Below, in pieces: positions 51,922-60,815 of a stretch of 64,000 nucleotides of DNA. A program made the position numbers and the translations under genes. The DNA lies in contig DAOQVR010000004.1 in the NCBI GenBank assembly GCA_035341665.1, positions 248,001 to 312,000 of the forward strand, in the 5' to 3' direction. The notes beneath the pieces were generated by a model that saw only the letters and a list, made by a program, of their open reading frames with translations, did no database searches and had not been told where the DNA came from. This DNA comes from DAOQVR01 sp035341665 (lineage in GTDB: Bacteria > Chloroflexota > Anaerolineae > JAAYZQ01). Within the stretch, counting starts at the first letter, position 1. The number at the start of each line of letters is the position of its first letter.

Positions 51922-52340
51922 GCGGCAGTCGACGGCTCCTCTCGCGCGAGGACGAACAGGACCGCGCTCACGGCGATTGCCAGGATGCCCGCAGCGAGGA
52001 TGACGGGCTTCATCGCCACGTTGCAGTACATCGAGGCGCTCGCGCAAGTTCCAATCAGCGTGGTGGCGAAAAGGATCGCCAGAATGCCGGACGCCGCACC
52101 CACGACGGCAGCAAAGCGCTTGGTCTCTCGGCGGCGGCCCGCTACCGCAAAGACACCCGCCAACCCCAGCGGAATGGCAGCCGCAATCTCGGCACGCCCC
52201 GTCCAATGGCACTTCATCGACACGGCCTTGCCCTGCGCCGTCGTCAGTACCTTGCCCTGCGACTCGCAATCGGTAAAGCCCGGCACGATCGCCAAAACCA
52301 GGGCCAACACGACCATCAGCACACCCACCACCTTTACCAT
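51918..52340 (-). CDS. DUF4418-like membrane protein
   Basis: This 140-aa protein has four hydrophobic helices and conserved-looking cysteines (FTDCESQG, MKCHWTGRAE, GTCASASMYC). The MKCHWTGRAE segment is what I associate with DUF4418, a family often encoded with FtsX-type ABC transporters; this assignment is from memory. AGAGGAGAGG precedes ATG. Its stop overlaps the permease start by 4 bp. The cysteine/histidine pattern could bind a metal, in keeping with the cupredoxin lipoprotein encoded 39 bp upstream. Confidence 0.7.
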   Translation of the reverse strand: MVKVVGVLMVVLALVLAIVPGFTDCESQGKVLTTAQGKAVSMKCHWTGRAEIAAAIPLGLAGVFAVAGRRRETKRFAAVVGAASGILAILFATTLIGTCASASMYCNVAMKPVILAAGILAIAVSAVLFVLAREEPSTAA

Positions 52341-52379
52341 TTCCCTCTCCTCTTCAACTTTCGGAATGCTCTCCGGCGG

Positions 52380-53453
52380 TCACTCCCGCACAGTCATAAC
52401 CCCTTCATACCAATCATGAGGACAACTAAACCGGTACTCACCCGGCTCCAGCGGCGTAAAGTCCAGTACCTTCTTGTCGGTCGGCGAAGCGAGGATGAGG
52501 TAAGTCTCCCGATCCTCACCCCAGCGGACCAGCAGCTCGTTTCCGCCCGGCACATAGCCGAGCTGGCGGAACGTTAGGCGCACCGGGACACCCGCCTTGA
52601 CGGCGAAGTGAATCGGCGTATAGCCGCTGCGCGAGACCACCAGGACGACCTCCTGGATACCATCCGCGCTCACGGGCACCTCCTCGGGAGGGGGCAGGTT
52701 CGCCATCATCGCAGCGATTTCCTCCAGCGAGGCGCCCACTTCCGCAAGGGGTGCGATGCCGTCTTTGACCGGCGCAAGCAGCTCGATGGCGGCATCCTCC
52801 AGCACCAGCTGGTAAAAGTAGCCGGCCGCCGTGCCGCGAAAGTGGCGTCCGTCGCCCAGCGTGCCGCCGCCTGCCAGCAGCCCCCAGTCAGGTTCACCGG
52901 CCTGGAAGGCCTCGATCTGAACCCAGTAGGTCGTCGCCCGGGCAGCCTCGAAAGGCTCCGGCAGCTCGAAACGGTACTCGTACGTCTGCACCTCGCCCAG
53001 CACCTCGGACCGCGTCTCGCCGGCCTTCCCCCCCACCCGGTAGTGAACCAGAGGAGCGATCGCCAGGTTCGGCTCGGAGCCGGCCGGGATCGACGAGTAG
53101 ATGCCCACGGTGAAGTCTTGCACGGGGCCGCCCGAGCCGGCCTTGGCGGGATCGTACCCTCCGCGCCAGCGCACTTCGCTGATCGTCTGGGGATTCTCGA
53201 AGCCAAAGTTCTCCCACACGGCCCGGTCGGACGCGCTGCCCCCTGGCTCGCGCCAGGAGGAAGGGATCAGCTCACCGCCTGGCTTGGGCGGCTGGCTGTA
53301 GATCACGACGGCGGGGAGCTCGGGCGCCGCCGCCTTGCGCGCCGCCGGAATAACCTGGATGGACGCCTGCTGCGCGGGCTGCGGAGCGCCGCACGAAGTG
53401 ATCACAAGGGCAAGCAGCAAGATCGCCACTGCCGGTAAGAGCCTGATACGCAT
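52380..53453 (-). CDS. Lipoprotein with C-terminal cupredoxin domain
   Basis: A lipoprotein signal (hydrophobic run ending LVITSCG, lipobox cysteine near residue 21) anchors the protein outside the cytoplasmic membrane. The middle part (about 50-250) is beta-rich and resembles extracellular carbohydrate- or stalk-type domains. The last 90 residues form a cupredoxin-like domain (HFAVKAGVPVRLTFRQ through GEYRFSCPHDWYEGVMTV), where Cys, His and Met could form a type-1 copper site. GAGGAGG precedes ATG. It may pass electrons or copper to or from the multicopper oxidase encoded upstream. Confidence 0.8.
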   Translation of the reverse strand: MRIRLLPAVAILLLALVITSCGAPQPAQQASIQVIPAARKAAAPELPAVVIYSQPPKPGGELIPSSWREPGGSASDRAVWENFGFENPQTISEVRWRGGYDPAKAGSGGPVQDFTVGIYSSIPAGSEPNLAIAPLVHYRVGGKAGETRSEVLGEVQTYEYRFELPEPFEAARATTYWVQIEAFQAGEPDWGLLAGGGTLGDGRHFRGTAAGYFYQLVLEDAAIELLAPVKDGIAPLAEVGASLEEIAAMMANLPPPEEVPVSADGIQEVVLVVSRSGYTPIHFAVKAGVPVRLTFRQLGYVPGGNELLVRWGEDRETYLILASPTDKKVLDFTPLEPGEYRFSCPHDWYEGVMTVRE

Positions 53454-53472
53454 CGGGCCTCCTCGGGCCTAG

Positions 53473-53499
53473 CCGGGAGGGGGCAGAACCCCCTCCCGG
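53473..53499 (-). terminator. 11-bp hairpin after the multicopper oxidase gene
   Basis: CCGGGAGGGGG (53473-53483) pairs with CCCCCTCCCGG (53489-53499) around CAGAA. It is the second of two hairpins in the 111-bp gap before the lipoprotein gene. Confidence 0.5.
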
Positions 53500-53522
53500 A
53501 ACCAGATCGGCTGCCGGCCTGC

Positions 53523-53554
53523 CCCGCTGGGAGGAGGGTCCTCCTCCCAGCGGG
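53523..53554 (-). terminator. 15-bp hairpin after the multicopper oxidase gene
   Basis: CCCGCTGGGAGGAGG (53523-53537) and CCTCCTCCCAGCGGG (53540-53554) are perfectly complementary. The hairpin lies 10 bp after the oxidase stop and may trim or attenuate the message before the lipoprotein gene. Confidence 0.55.
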
Positions 53555-53564
53555 TGGACCGGGA

Positions 53565-56500
53565 TTACGGTGTGTTGACCGGGAAGGGCGCAGCGTTCAC
53601 CCACACCGACGTGCCCGCTCCGTTGACTGAGCGGATCCGCAGGTAGTAGGAAGTAAAGCGCGGCACAGGCCCGCTGGTGTAGGTCGTCGCGTTGGCGGCC
53701 GCCGTTACGGTCACCACGTTCAGTGTAAAGTTGGGATCGGTCGCCCGCTGGATGGTGAAGCCGGTCTCGTTGTTGGAGTTGTCCACCCAGGTCAGCGTGA
53801 TCCGGGCCGCATTCTGGCCCGATCGCACCGCGGTCGCCTGCACCCCGCTCGGCGCAGCCGGAAGGCCGGAGATGGTGGCAGTTGCCACGTTCGAGTAGGC
53901 TGACCAGCCGGCTCCGTTGATGGCAGCCACGCGGTACTCGTAGGTCTCGTTCGGTACGACGGCCAAGTCCAGGTAGACCGCATTGGTGCCGGAACCCGGC
54001 CTGCGTGCGACCTCGGCCAGAATGGCCCACTCGCCGCCGCTCAGCTTGCGCTCAACCACGAAACCCGCTTCGTTGGACGCATTGTCCCGCCAGATCAGTC
54101 GGACGCGCGGGCCTGCCTCGACGGCAGCCGTCAGCTGCGACGGGGCCAGCGGCGGGTTGGCAGGAAGCTGGCCGTTCACGACGACGTCGGAGGCCGAAGT
54201 CGTCTCAAGAGTCGAATAGCCTGGGGTGAAGGAGTAGCCCACCCGGTTGGACGCGAGCACCTGGTAGAAGAGGGGACGCCTGGCAGGACCGAGTATGTCG
54301 ATGTAGGAGGTCGTGTCCGGGTCCAGCACGGCCAGCGTGGTCCAGGGGCCGGTGGGGCTCAGGGCACGTCGCACGGTGAAGCCGGTCTCGTTCCTGGAGT
54401 TGTCCGACCAGGTCAGCGTGATGCGCGGTGAGGGTGCAGTGGAAAACACCGCAGCCAGGTTGGTGGGCATGTCCGGCGGCACCGAGACGGAGATAGGCCG
54501 CATCATGTCCATCTCCTCGTGGCTGAGGATATGGCAGTGCCAGACATATTCCCATCCGAAGTTGGTCCACTCGTTGACGATCGGCTCGGTCGGGTTGCCC
54601 CAGGCGTCCTGGTTGGTGAACATCAGCGTGGACCCGGTTGGCATCGCCGGGTTCAGAGGCCGGTTGCTCGCCGGGATGGCCGAATCGAACGGCGTCACGG
54701 GGATGACCGGCCGCAGCGCGACGATGGTATCCTCCAGAGGGCTGATACGCACCGTGTCCTTCCACCCCAGCTCGGTGGAGTCCGGCTTGCGGATGATGCC
54801 GTCCCAGCCGACACGGTTGAGCACTTGCACGTCAAAGAGGTGGAAGTGGATCGGGTGCGTGTCGACGCCGTTGTGCGTCACCCGCCAGAGCTGCGTCCCG
54901 TCGGTAGCGACGGCAATCGGAGTCACATCGACGTTGGCTTTCGGCAGGTTGGTCGAGTCGATCAGCTCGCTCGCCGGGTTGACGTAGGGGTAGAGGATCA
55001 TGTTCTGCTGCCCGCCACCGCCTGGGTTGGGCGACTCGAGACCCAGGAAGCCGCTCATGCGGCCATAGTCGCGGTCGAACGCCTCCCCCATCTCGTCCTG
55101 GATCTGCTTGGGTTGCAGCACCATGGTGAGCTCGCCGAGCGGGTCCCCTACGTTCTGTGGAAGGGTGTTGAAGGTGAGGTCGGTGTCAAAAATCTGCACC
55201 GTGCCGTTCATTGGGCCGTTGGTCTGGAAGGTTGTGCCATAGGCCGTGTTGTATTCGCCCTGCCCGACGATGATCGGGTGCTGCCCATTCTCGAAGACGC
55301 CGAGGCCACCCAGGCTGCTCGACCGGAAGGCGTTCTCGAGCGCTGCCAGCCGGTTCGGGTTGACCCAGTTGGGTACCGGCGTGCCGGGCGTGCCGTTGAC
55401 CTTGATCTGCATCACGGTGCGGATGTTGGGCCCGTAGCCGGGTAGGGTGGACGGCGCGCCGCCGGTATCACGGTAATCGCCGTTGCCGGTGTAGTAGTCA
55501 TAGCGCGGGTCGCGCGCCGGGAAGGCCGCCGGGGCATCGTTGTACAGGATGAGCGTCATGCCCGCAAAGGGCGCCAGGTCCACGACGACGTCGGCCCGCT
55601 CGGCCGGCCCCAACAGCAGCGCGTGCAGGTCGACGTTGCCGGCATTGAACACCGTCGGGTCATTCACCCAGGTGATGTACTGATTCGGGACGATCGCCGG
55701 TGCCGGTAGGAAGCCGCCCTCGGTGCCGATCTGGACCCACGCAGGACCCTCGGTGCCCGTCACCGGAGTCGGGAAGATGGTCGGGTCAAGCAACGCCGCC
55801 GCCACCTCGTCCGGATTGAGCTGCACCTCGGTATCGGCCGCCGGGTCGGCAACGTAGAACGACAGGTTGAAGAAGCGGTCGCTGGCCGCGTTCAGGATTC
55901 GGAAGCGATACTCCTGGGGGTCCAGGGTCACGGTTGGGTACGCCTTGCCGTTGACCACCGGGGTGTCGTGGAAGGCCTCCATGCCCATGGAGTTGAACGG
56001 CGTGCCGGGCATGAGCGGCGGCTCGCACCACTGCAGGTCAGGATCGCAGTTGGGGTCGAAGTAGGCGTTCGCCACCGGTGGGTAGGCAATGTCGTTCGTC
56101 GGCGGCCAGAACCACGGGCCATACGCCCAGCGGCCGAACTGGTTGACGCCCGAGGCGTCGCCCGGATTCTGCGCAGGCGAGTAGACGTGCGGCAGCCAGA
56201 GGTTGCCCTCACCGCCCCAGCGAGTGGCGTCCCACGTGTTGTCAGAGACGGCAAGCTGAGCAGCGCTCGGGACAAATGTCTTGTCCTGGATCACCAACGG
56301 TATTCCTGTGCCCAGCCCTTCCAGTGCTCCGCCCGGCCCGGTCAGCGCGTGCTCTACGGGGTCCTGGATGAGGTACGCAGCCGCCTCGCCCGCATAGACG
56401 TTGAGTCGGGTGATGCCCCACGCATGGTCGTGGTAGAAGAGAAGCCGTGCGCTCTGCTGGTTGGTGTAGTAGTACGTCTGCGCGCCGAGGCCCGGGTTGT

Positions 56501-58163
56501 TCGTCGCACCCGGTACGGCGCACGTGGTCTGGCCGAAGCAAGCTCCGACAAAGCCGCCTGCCTCGTCATACCACATGTCCGGCACAAAGGCCACGCTCAC
56601 GCCGGTGTTCGTTTTGCCCAACCCCACCAGGTCGGCATCTGGGTAGGGCAGCGTCTCGGTCGCCGGGGTGATCCACTGGTGCGGTGTGCCGTCGCTGATC
56701 CAGGGCGTCAGGCCGCCATGCAGGTGCAGGTCCGCCCGATTCTCGGTGAAGCAGCCCTCCGGCTTCGGAACGGCCTCACAGGTGGGGTGCAAAGGGTCAA
56801 CCTCCGGCATTCCGTGCAGGTCGGGACCCATCCCAGAGCCCATCACCGAGGTGTCCGTCGGGAGGAAAAGATTGCCCCCCTCGCCCGCGGGCAGCAGGTT
56901 GCGGAAGAGGATGCGCACGGCCTTGTCCTTTTGGGCGATGATGGTGGGGCCAAGGTAGGTCGGCGCCGTCACCCCGCAGTAGCCCGTCGGGGTCGCAGGC
57001 TGGAGTGGGTCCAGGTTCTCGTTGGAGAGGGCTACCGCACCTGGGCTGGCGCAGTCGACTAGCTGAACGTAGCCGCGCAGCAGGGTCGGCGGCAGGTCCG
57101 TGTGCATCTTCTGGCGATACTGGATGAGGCCGATCTCGTAATAGTCTGAACCATCGCCGAGGTCGGTGCTCGTGGCCACCGGCAGCGGGTCCCCGCCCGG
57201 CGCCCACGGCAGGGCGTCCACGAACTTGCGGATGCCCCCACTGACGGTCGGGCTCACCACGCTCACGACCGCACCAAAGGAATAGACCCGGTCCTGCGAA
57301 AAGACCGGGAACGCCGGATCTCCCAGCGTGACCACATCGCCCGCAAGGGGCGCTGCCGGTGCTGGGTAACTGAGAATGTCCGCCCCGCCCCCCACATCGA
57401 CCGGGATTCCCTGCCCATAGAAGGCAAGCAGGTCGCCGTCGAGGACGTCGATGGGAGCGACGGGGTACTCCGCCAGCTCCGACACGCCCGGGTCCGCCAG
57501 CGTCGGCACGGTCAGCAATCCGCTGTCGGCGACGACGCTGTACTGATTGGGGACTCCGGTTGGGCGCAGCACATAGGCGTGGAAGACATTCCCCGCCGAC
57601 GGGAAGGGGCTTCCCTCGGGCGCGGCCGGGTCCCACACCTTGTCGCTGGCGGCCGGCTCGCCGAGCGCACCGCCGCCCGCCTGGTTCCAACTTCTAAACC
57701 TGTCCAGCGTCCCGGCAGGCAGCCCTGTCGGCAGGACGACCAACACCGGGGCTAGCTCACCCACGCCAACCGGGTAGTCAGTGGCGTATGCCCGGTCCAC
57801 CAGCGGGTTGCCGACCTCGACGGGCGTTGGATCGCCGCCGATCACCGGCAGAGGGCTGTTGGCATAGTTCGGATGGCTGAAGTAGTGCGGCGCCGCGCCG
57901 GGCTGCATCTCGGCTATCCCAGCGCCTACCTCGGGCAGCACAAAGCCCTTCTCTGCGGCGCGCTGTGCCGCTGCTTCGCGGTCGGTCTGGTCTATGCGGC
58001 TCTCGATCTTGGCCCTTGACAGGGCTGCCTTCTGAGCGTAATAGTCCACTTCCGCTCCTGCGCCCTGCTCCTGTGCGAGCGCGCCCAACGGCACACCCCC
58101 GCCCAGGACGAGCGAGACGAGGAGCAGCACGGCTACGGCTTTCTCGACGACTCGTTTCTGCAT
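53565..58163 (-). CDS. Giant secreted multicopper oxidase with three FN3 domains
   Basis: This 1532-aa exported protein has a signal peptide (about 8-30). The multicopper oxidase ligands are DLHLHGG (about 476), YHDHAWG (about 575), HPIHFHLFDV (about 1100) and the type-1/trinuclear HCHILSHEEMDMM (about 1207). Three fibronectin type III domains occupy about 1220-1532. A large N-terminal region (about 40-450) is not recognised. The oxidase core is much longer than laccases or CotA (about 500 aa), as in large bilirubin-oxidase-like or manganese-oxidising enzymes. AAGGAG precedes ATG. The reducing substrate is unknown. Confidence 0.9.
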   Translation of the reverse strand: MQKRVVEKAVAVLLLVSLVLGGGVPLGALAQEQGAGAEVDYYAQKAALSRAKIESRIDQTDREAAAQRAAEKGFVLPEVGAGIAEMQPGAAPHYFSHPNYANSPLPVIGGDPTPVEVGNPLVDRAYATDYPVGVGELAPVLVVLPTGLPAGTLDRFRSWNQAGGGALGEPAASDKVWDPAAPEGSPFPSAGNVFHAYVLRPTGVPNQYSVVADSGLLTVPTLADPGVSELAEYPVAPIDVLDGDLLAFYGQGIPVDVGGGADILSYPAPAAPLAGDVVTLGDPAFPVFSQDRVYSFGAVVSVVSPTVSGGIRKFVDALPWAPGGDPLPVATSTDLGDGSDYYEIGLIQYRQKMHTDLPPTLLRGYVQLVDCASPGAVALSNENLDPLQPATPTGYCGVTAPTYLGPTIIAQKDKAVRILFRNLLPAGEGGNLFLPTDTSVMGSGMGPDLHGMPEVDPLHPTCEAVPKPEGCFTENRADLHLHGGLTPWISDGTPHQWITPATETLPYPDADLVGLGKTNTGVSVAFVPDMWYDEAGGFVGACFGQTTCAVPGATNNPGLGAQTYYYTNQQSARLLFYHDHAWGITRLNVYAGEAAAYLIQDPVEHALTGPGGALEGLGTGIPLVIQDKTFVPSAAQLAVSDNTWDATRWGGEGNLWLPHVYSPAQNPGDASGVNQFGRWAYGPWFWPPTNDIAYPPVANAYFDPNCDPDLQWCEPPLMPGTPFNSMGMEAFHDTPVVNGKAYPTVTLDPQEYRFRILNAASDRFFNLSFYVADPAADTEVQLNPDEVAAALLDPTIFPTPVTGTEGPAWVQIGTEGGFLPAPAIVPNQYITWVNDPTVFNAGNVDLHALLLGPAERADVVVDLAPFAGMTLILYNDAPAAFPARDPRYDYYTGNGDYRDTGGAPSTLPGYGPNIRTVMQIKVNGTPGTPVPNWVNPNRLAALENAFRSSSLGGLGVFENGQHPIIVGQGEYNTAYGTTFQTNGPMNGTVQIFDTDLTFNTLPQNVGDPLGELTMVLQPKQIQDEMGEAFDRDYGRMSGFLGLESPNPGGGGQQNMILYPYVNPASELIDSTNLPKANVDVTPIAVATDGTQLWRVTHNGVDTHPIHFHLFDVQVLNRVGWDGIIRKPDSTELGWKDTVRISPLEDTIVALRPVIPVTPFDSAIPASNRPLNPAMPTGSTLMFTNQDAWGNPTEPIVNEWTNFGWEYVWHCHILSHEEMDMMRPISVSVPPDMPTNLAAVFSTAPSPRITLTWSDNSRNETGFTVRRALSPTGPWTTLAVLDPDTTSYIDILGPARRPLFYQVLASNRVGYSFTPGYSTLETTSASDVVVNGQLPANPPLAPSQLTAAVEAGPRVRLIWRDNASNEAGFVVERKLSGGEWAILAEVARRPGSGTNAVYLDLAVVPNETYEYRVAAINGAGWSAYSNVATATISGLPAAPSGVQATAVRSGQNAARITLTWVDNSNNETGFTIQRATDPNFTLNVVTVTAAANATTYTSGPVPRFTSYYLRIRSVNGAGTSVWVNAAPFPVNTP

Positions 58164-58225
58164 GGCTCTCTCCTTCTGGTTCCTCAGATAATAGGAAGGA
58201 ATCTCTTGCGGTCATCGCTCTGGGA

Positions 58226-58672
58226 TCAGCCTCTGATGTCGCTCGCACCTCCTTCCTGCGCCCTCTGCATCGCGTGCGCGGCACGGACGGCGCCTAGCAG
58301 CTCGCCTGCCGACACGTTCTTCAGTAGATAGCCCACCGCACCGGCGTCCAGGACCGCCTGGGCCTGCCCCTCCTCGAGGAAGGTGCACAACCCGACCACG
58401 CGGAGGGAGGGCCAGCGCCTGCGTAGGGCGCGGCAGTCACCGGCAGCCGACTTTCCCTGTCGCGTAGTGGCCATCAGGGCAACGTCGGGGGGAGCGCCAG
58501 AGAGTGTGCTGGAGAGGGCTTCCTCGGCACTGGCCGCTACGCCGGCCAGCTCCATGTCGTCGAGGCTGGCTATCAGCGTCGCGATCGCGTGGCGGACGGC
58601 TTGGTGCTCGTCCACCACCAGGACGCGGATGCGCTGGCACCCGGTTGTCTCGCACTGCCTTGCAGGCTCCAC
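58226..58672 (-). CDS. Receiver-only pseudo-response regulator lacking phospho-Asp
   Basis: This 148-aa protein has a CheY-like fold: RVLVVDEHQAVRHA at the N-terminus, and GYLLKNVSAGELLGAVRAAH, almost identical to the regulator at 60147-60815. At the phospho-acceptor position LMDLMMPG is replaced by LMATTRQGK, so A68 stands where Asp is required. The LuxR DNA-binding domain is missing. It starts with GTG behind AAGGGGGAGG and lies 62 bp before the multicopper oxidase, so it is probably co-transcribed with it. It may bind a partner independently of phosphorylation, or be a decaying duplicate. Confidence 0.8.
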   Translation of the reverse strand: MEPARQCETTGCQRIRVLVVDEHQAVRHAIATLIASLDDMELAGVAASAEEALSSTLSGAPPDVALMATTRQGKSAAGDCRALRRRWPSLRVVGLCTFLEEGQAQAVLDAGAVGYLLKNVSAGELLGAVRAAHAMQRAQEGGASDIRG

Positions 58673-58806
58673 GCCCTCCCCCTTTGCCTGGCTCGCACAA
58701 CGCGCACGTGGCCGCGCGTCATGCGGCTGACCAAAGGATACGGCAAAAGAGCGCTGGGCGCGCCGCCAGGGAGGGGGGAACTGATCCTACCCAATCGGGG
58801 GGTTAT

Positions 58807-58835
58807 TTGCGCTTATTCACATCTGCTGCTAGGAT
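58807..58835 (+). promoter_or_regulatory. Promoter of the RecA-like ATPase gene
   Basis: TTGCGC (58807-58812) and TAGGAT (58830-58835) are 17 bp apart. Predicted transcription start near 58842 falls in the LexA-type box, so a bound repressor would block initiation. Confidence 0.5.
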
Positions 58836-58840
58836 GTGTA

Positions 58841-58852
58841 GAACATACGTTC
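58841..58852 (+). promoter_or_regulatory. LexA-type (SOS) operator
   Basis: GAACATACGTTC matches the Gram-positive LexA consensus GAAC-N4-GTTC exactly. It is 28 bp before the ATG of the ATPase gene and over its predicted transcription start. Confidence 0.7.
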
Positions 58853-58880
58853 GGGTTTATCCCGACAAAGGAGAAACACC

Positions 58881-60023
58881 ATGGTTCCTACCTCTCAAGA
58901 GGCACTTGGCGCCTCCCCTAACTGGCGGGAGATCCTCCGCCAGCTCGATTCTGCGCTCCAGAGCCGTCAAGCCACGGCTGCGAGTCCAGACGCAGGAAAG
59001 GAAGATGCTTCCTTCCGCAACCTCGCATCTCGCATCTCCTCCCTCTCCTGGCTCTGGCCATCGTGGATTCCCAACGGCATGGTCTCTGTCCTCGCCGCCG
59101 CGCCCGGCGCAGGCAAATCCCTCGTCGCGCTCGACTTGGCCCGCCGAGTCATTCAGGCCACAACCTTCCCCGACGGAACGCCCTCTCCCCCGCCCGGCAG
59201 GTCCGTCCTGCTGGTCGACGCCGAAGGTTCCCTGAGTCTCCTGCGCCGCCGGGTTGAGGCATGGAGCATCGATCCCGACCACCTCTTCCTGATGCTCTCC
59301 CCCACCCACACACAGGTCTTCGATCTAGAGAACCGGCAGCAGATGACTCGCCTCTTCCATCTCTGCCGCGAAATCCGACCCGCTCTCGTCATAATCGACG
59401 CCCTCGCCTCCGCTGCCCCCCGCTCAGAGAACAGCAGCCGCGTCGCCCGCGACTTCCTGGGAGCCCTCTCGGGCCTCGCCCACACATTCAATCTAGCCAT
59501 ACTCGTCATCCACCATCTCCGCAAGCACAGCCCCTCCGCCCTGGACCTCCCGCGGCGCATTACCGCCTCTGACATTCGCGGCAGGGGCAGCCTGGTCGCC
59601 TGCGCTCGCTCCGCCCTGACCCTTTCCCCTCTGGCGAGTGCCGGCTCTCCCGCCCCTCTCAACGGCCCGCGCCGCTTCGAGGTCATCAAGAGCAACCTCT
59701 GTCCCCTTCCCCCACCCCTTTCCCTGACCCTCGAGCCCGGGCCTTCCGCTCCGGAGCTCCGTTATGCGCCTCTCGTCGAGCCTGCCCCACCGCCCACCCA
59801 GCAGGACCTTTGCGCGCAGTGGCTCCTCGGCTTCCTCGCCGCCGCTCCCGAACCCGTCCGCCCAGTCGACATCATTGCCGCGGCCGCCGCGGCCGGCTTT
59901 CCCGAGCCAACTCTCTACCGTGCCCGACGTACCCTTGGTCCCGCCGTCCGAGACGTAGGCAAGAGTCCCCGGGACCCCCGCAAGCGCTGGACACTCCCCG
60001 AGATCACACACACCGTGGAGTGA
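58881..60023 (+). CDS. RecA-like AAA ATPase (AAA_25/RepA-like), SOS-linked
   Basis: This 380-aa protein has Walker A AAPGAGKS (73-80), a Walker B-like ALVIIDALAS and an IHHLRK segment, matching the RecA-like AAA_25 group of replicative-helicase-like and plasmid RepA proteins. A Pro-rich linker leads to a C-terminal winged-helix-like region (about 315-375, VDIIAAAAAAGFPEPTLYRARR). AAGGAG is seven bases before ATG. The LexA-type box in its promoter suggests induction by DNA damage. It could load or remodel proteins at stalled forks, or be a remnant of a mobile-element replication gene. Confidence 0.85.
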   Translation: MVPTSQEALGASPNWREILRQLDSALQSRQATAASPDAGKEDASFRNLASRISSLSWLWPSWIPNGMVSVLAAAPGAGKSLVALDLARRVIQATTFPDGTPSPPPGRSVLLVDAEGSLSLLRRRVEAWSIDPDHLFLMLSPTHTQVFDLENRQQMTRLFHLCREIRPALVIIDALASAAPRSENSSRVARDFLGALSGLAHTFNLAILVIHHLRKHSPSALDLPRRITASDIRGRGSLVACARSALTLSPLASAGSPAPLNGPRRFEVIKSNLCPLPPPLSLTLEPGPSAPELRYAPLVEPAPPPTQQDLCAQWLLGFLAAAPEPVRPVDIIAAAAAAGFPEPTLYRARRTLGPAVRDVGKSPRDPRKRWTLPEITHTVE

Positions 60024-60146
60024 CAGAGTGATGGAGTGATGGAGTAGATCGGAGGGCCGGCGAGGACTCAGCGGGTCTTGGGGACCCAGGAGGTCGGCTG
60101 AGAAGCCAAACCTGATGGCCGTTTGATGGGCAGTGCCAGACCCCCG

Positions 60147-60815
60147 CTATGCCTTGGAGGGCTTGTCCAGCAAGCCTCGCCCCAGGGCTAGGGCAACTGC
60201 CTCTGTGCGCGTCGCGCAGTCCAGCTTGGAGAGGATGTTGCTTACGTGGAACTTGACCGTCATCGGGCTGACCACCAGCTGCGCCGCGATCTGCGCGTTG
60301 CTCAACCCGCGCGCCATCAGCGCCAATACCTCGCCTTCGCGGGAGGTCAATCGGAAAGTGTTCGTGTCGGCAGCCGGCGCCGGCTTCAGCGTTGCGTCGA
60401 TCAGCGCCTGTGTCGCCTCCGGCGCCAGCGTGGCGCGCCCGGAATGCGCCGCTCGGATGGCCGCCGCCAGCTCGCCGGCGGACACGTTCTTCAGCAGGTA
60501 TCCGGTGGCTCCGGCACGCAGCGCTTGCTGCACAGTCTCCACCTCTTGAAAGTTCGTGAGCGCAATGACGCGCGTGTGCGGGCATTTCTCACGGATCACC
60601 TGCGTGGCTGCCACGCCGCCCATGCCCGGCATCATCAGGTCCATGAGGACTACGTCCGTTCCCTCGCAGCCGCACAGCCGGACGGCCTCCTCCCCACTCC
60701 CGGCCTCCCCCACCAGCTCGAGGTCGTCAAACGCACTCAGGAAGAGCTTGAGCCCTGTGCGCACCAGCGCATGATCATCGGCAATCAGGACGCGGATCGG
60801 GCGCCTATCGGTCAT
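60147..60815 (-). CDS. NarL/FixJ-type response regulator
   Basis: This 222-aa regulator has acidic residues D13/D14, phospho-acceptor D59 in LMDLMMPG and the switch lysine in GYLLKN. A LuxR-type helix-turn-helix follows at about 150-210 (LTSREGEVLALMARG, SPMTVKFHV). It overlaps the kinase gene by 11 bp and is its partner. Its receiver is the nearest relative in the window of the pseudo-receiver encoded next to the multicopper oxidase, so cross-talk with that locus is plausible. Confidence 0.95.
   Translation of the reverse strand: MTDRRPIRVLIADDHALVRTGLKLFLSAFDDLELVGEAGSGEEAVRLCGCEGTDVVLMDLMMPGMGGVAATQVIREKCPHTRVIALTNFQEVETVQQALRAGATGYLLKNVSAGELAAAIRAAHSGRATLAPEATQALIDATLKPAPAADTNTFRLTSREGEVLALMARGLSNAQIAAQLVVSPMTVKFHVSNILSKLDCATRTEAVALALGRGLLDKPSKA

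Noticed and set aside
60017..60046. Short direct repeats of GTGATGGA just after the ATPase stop
   Set aside because: Only two to three 9-bp copies are present; this is too short to interpret and is probably replication slippage.
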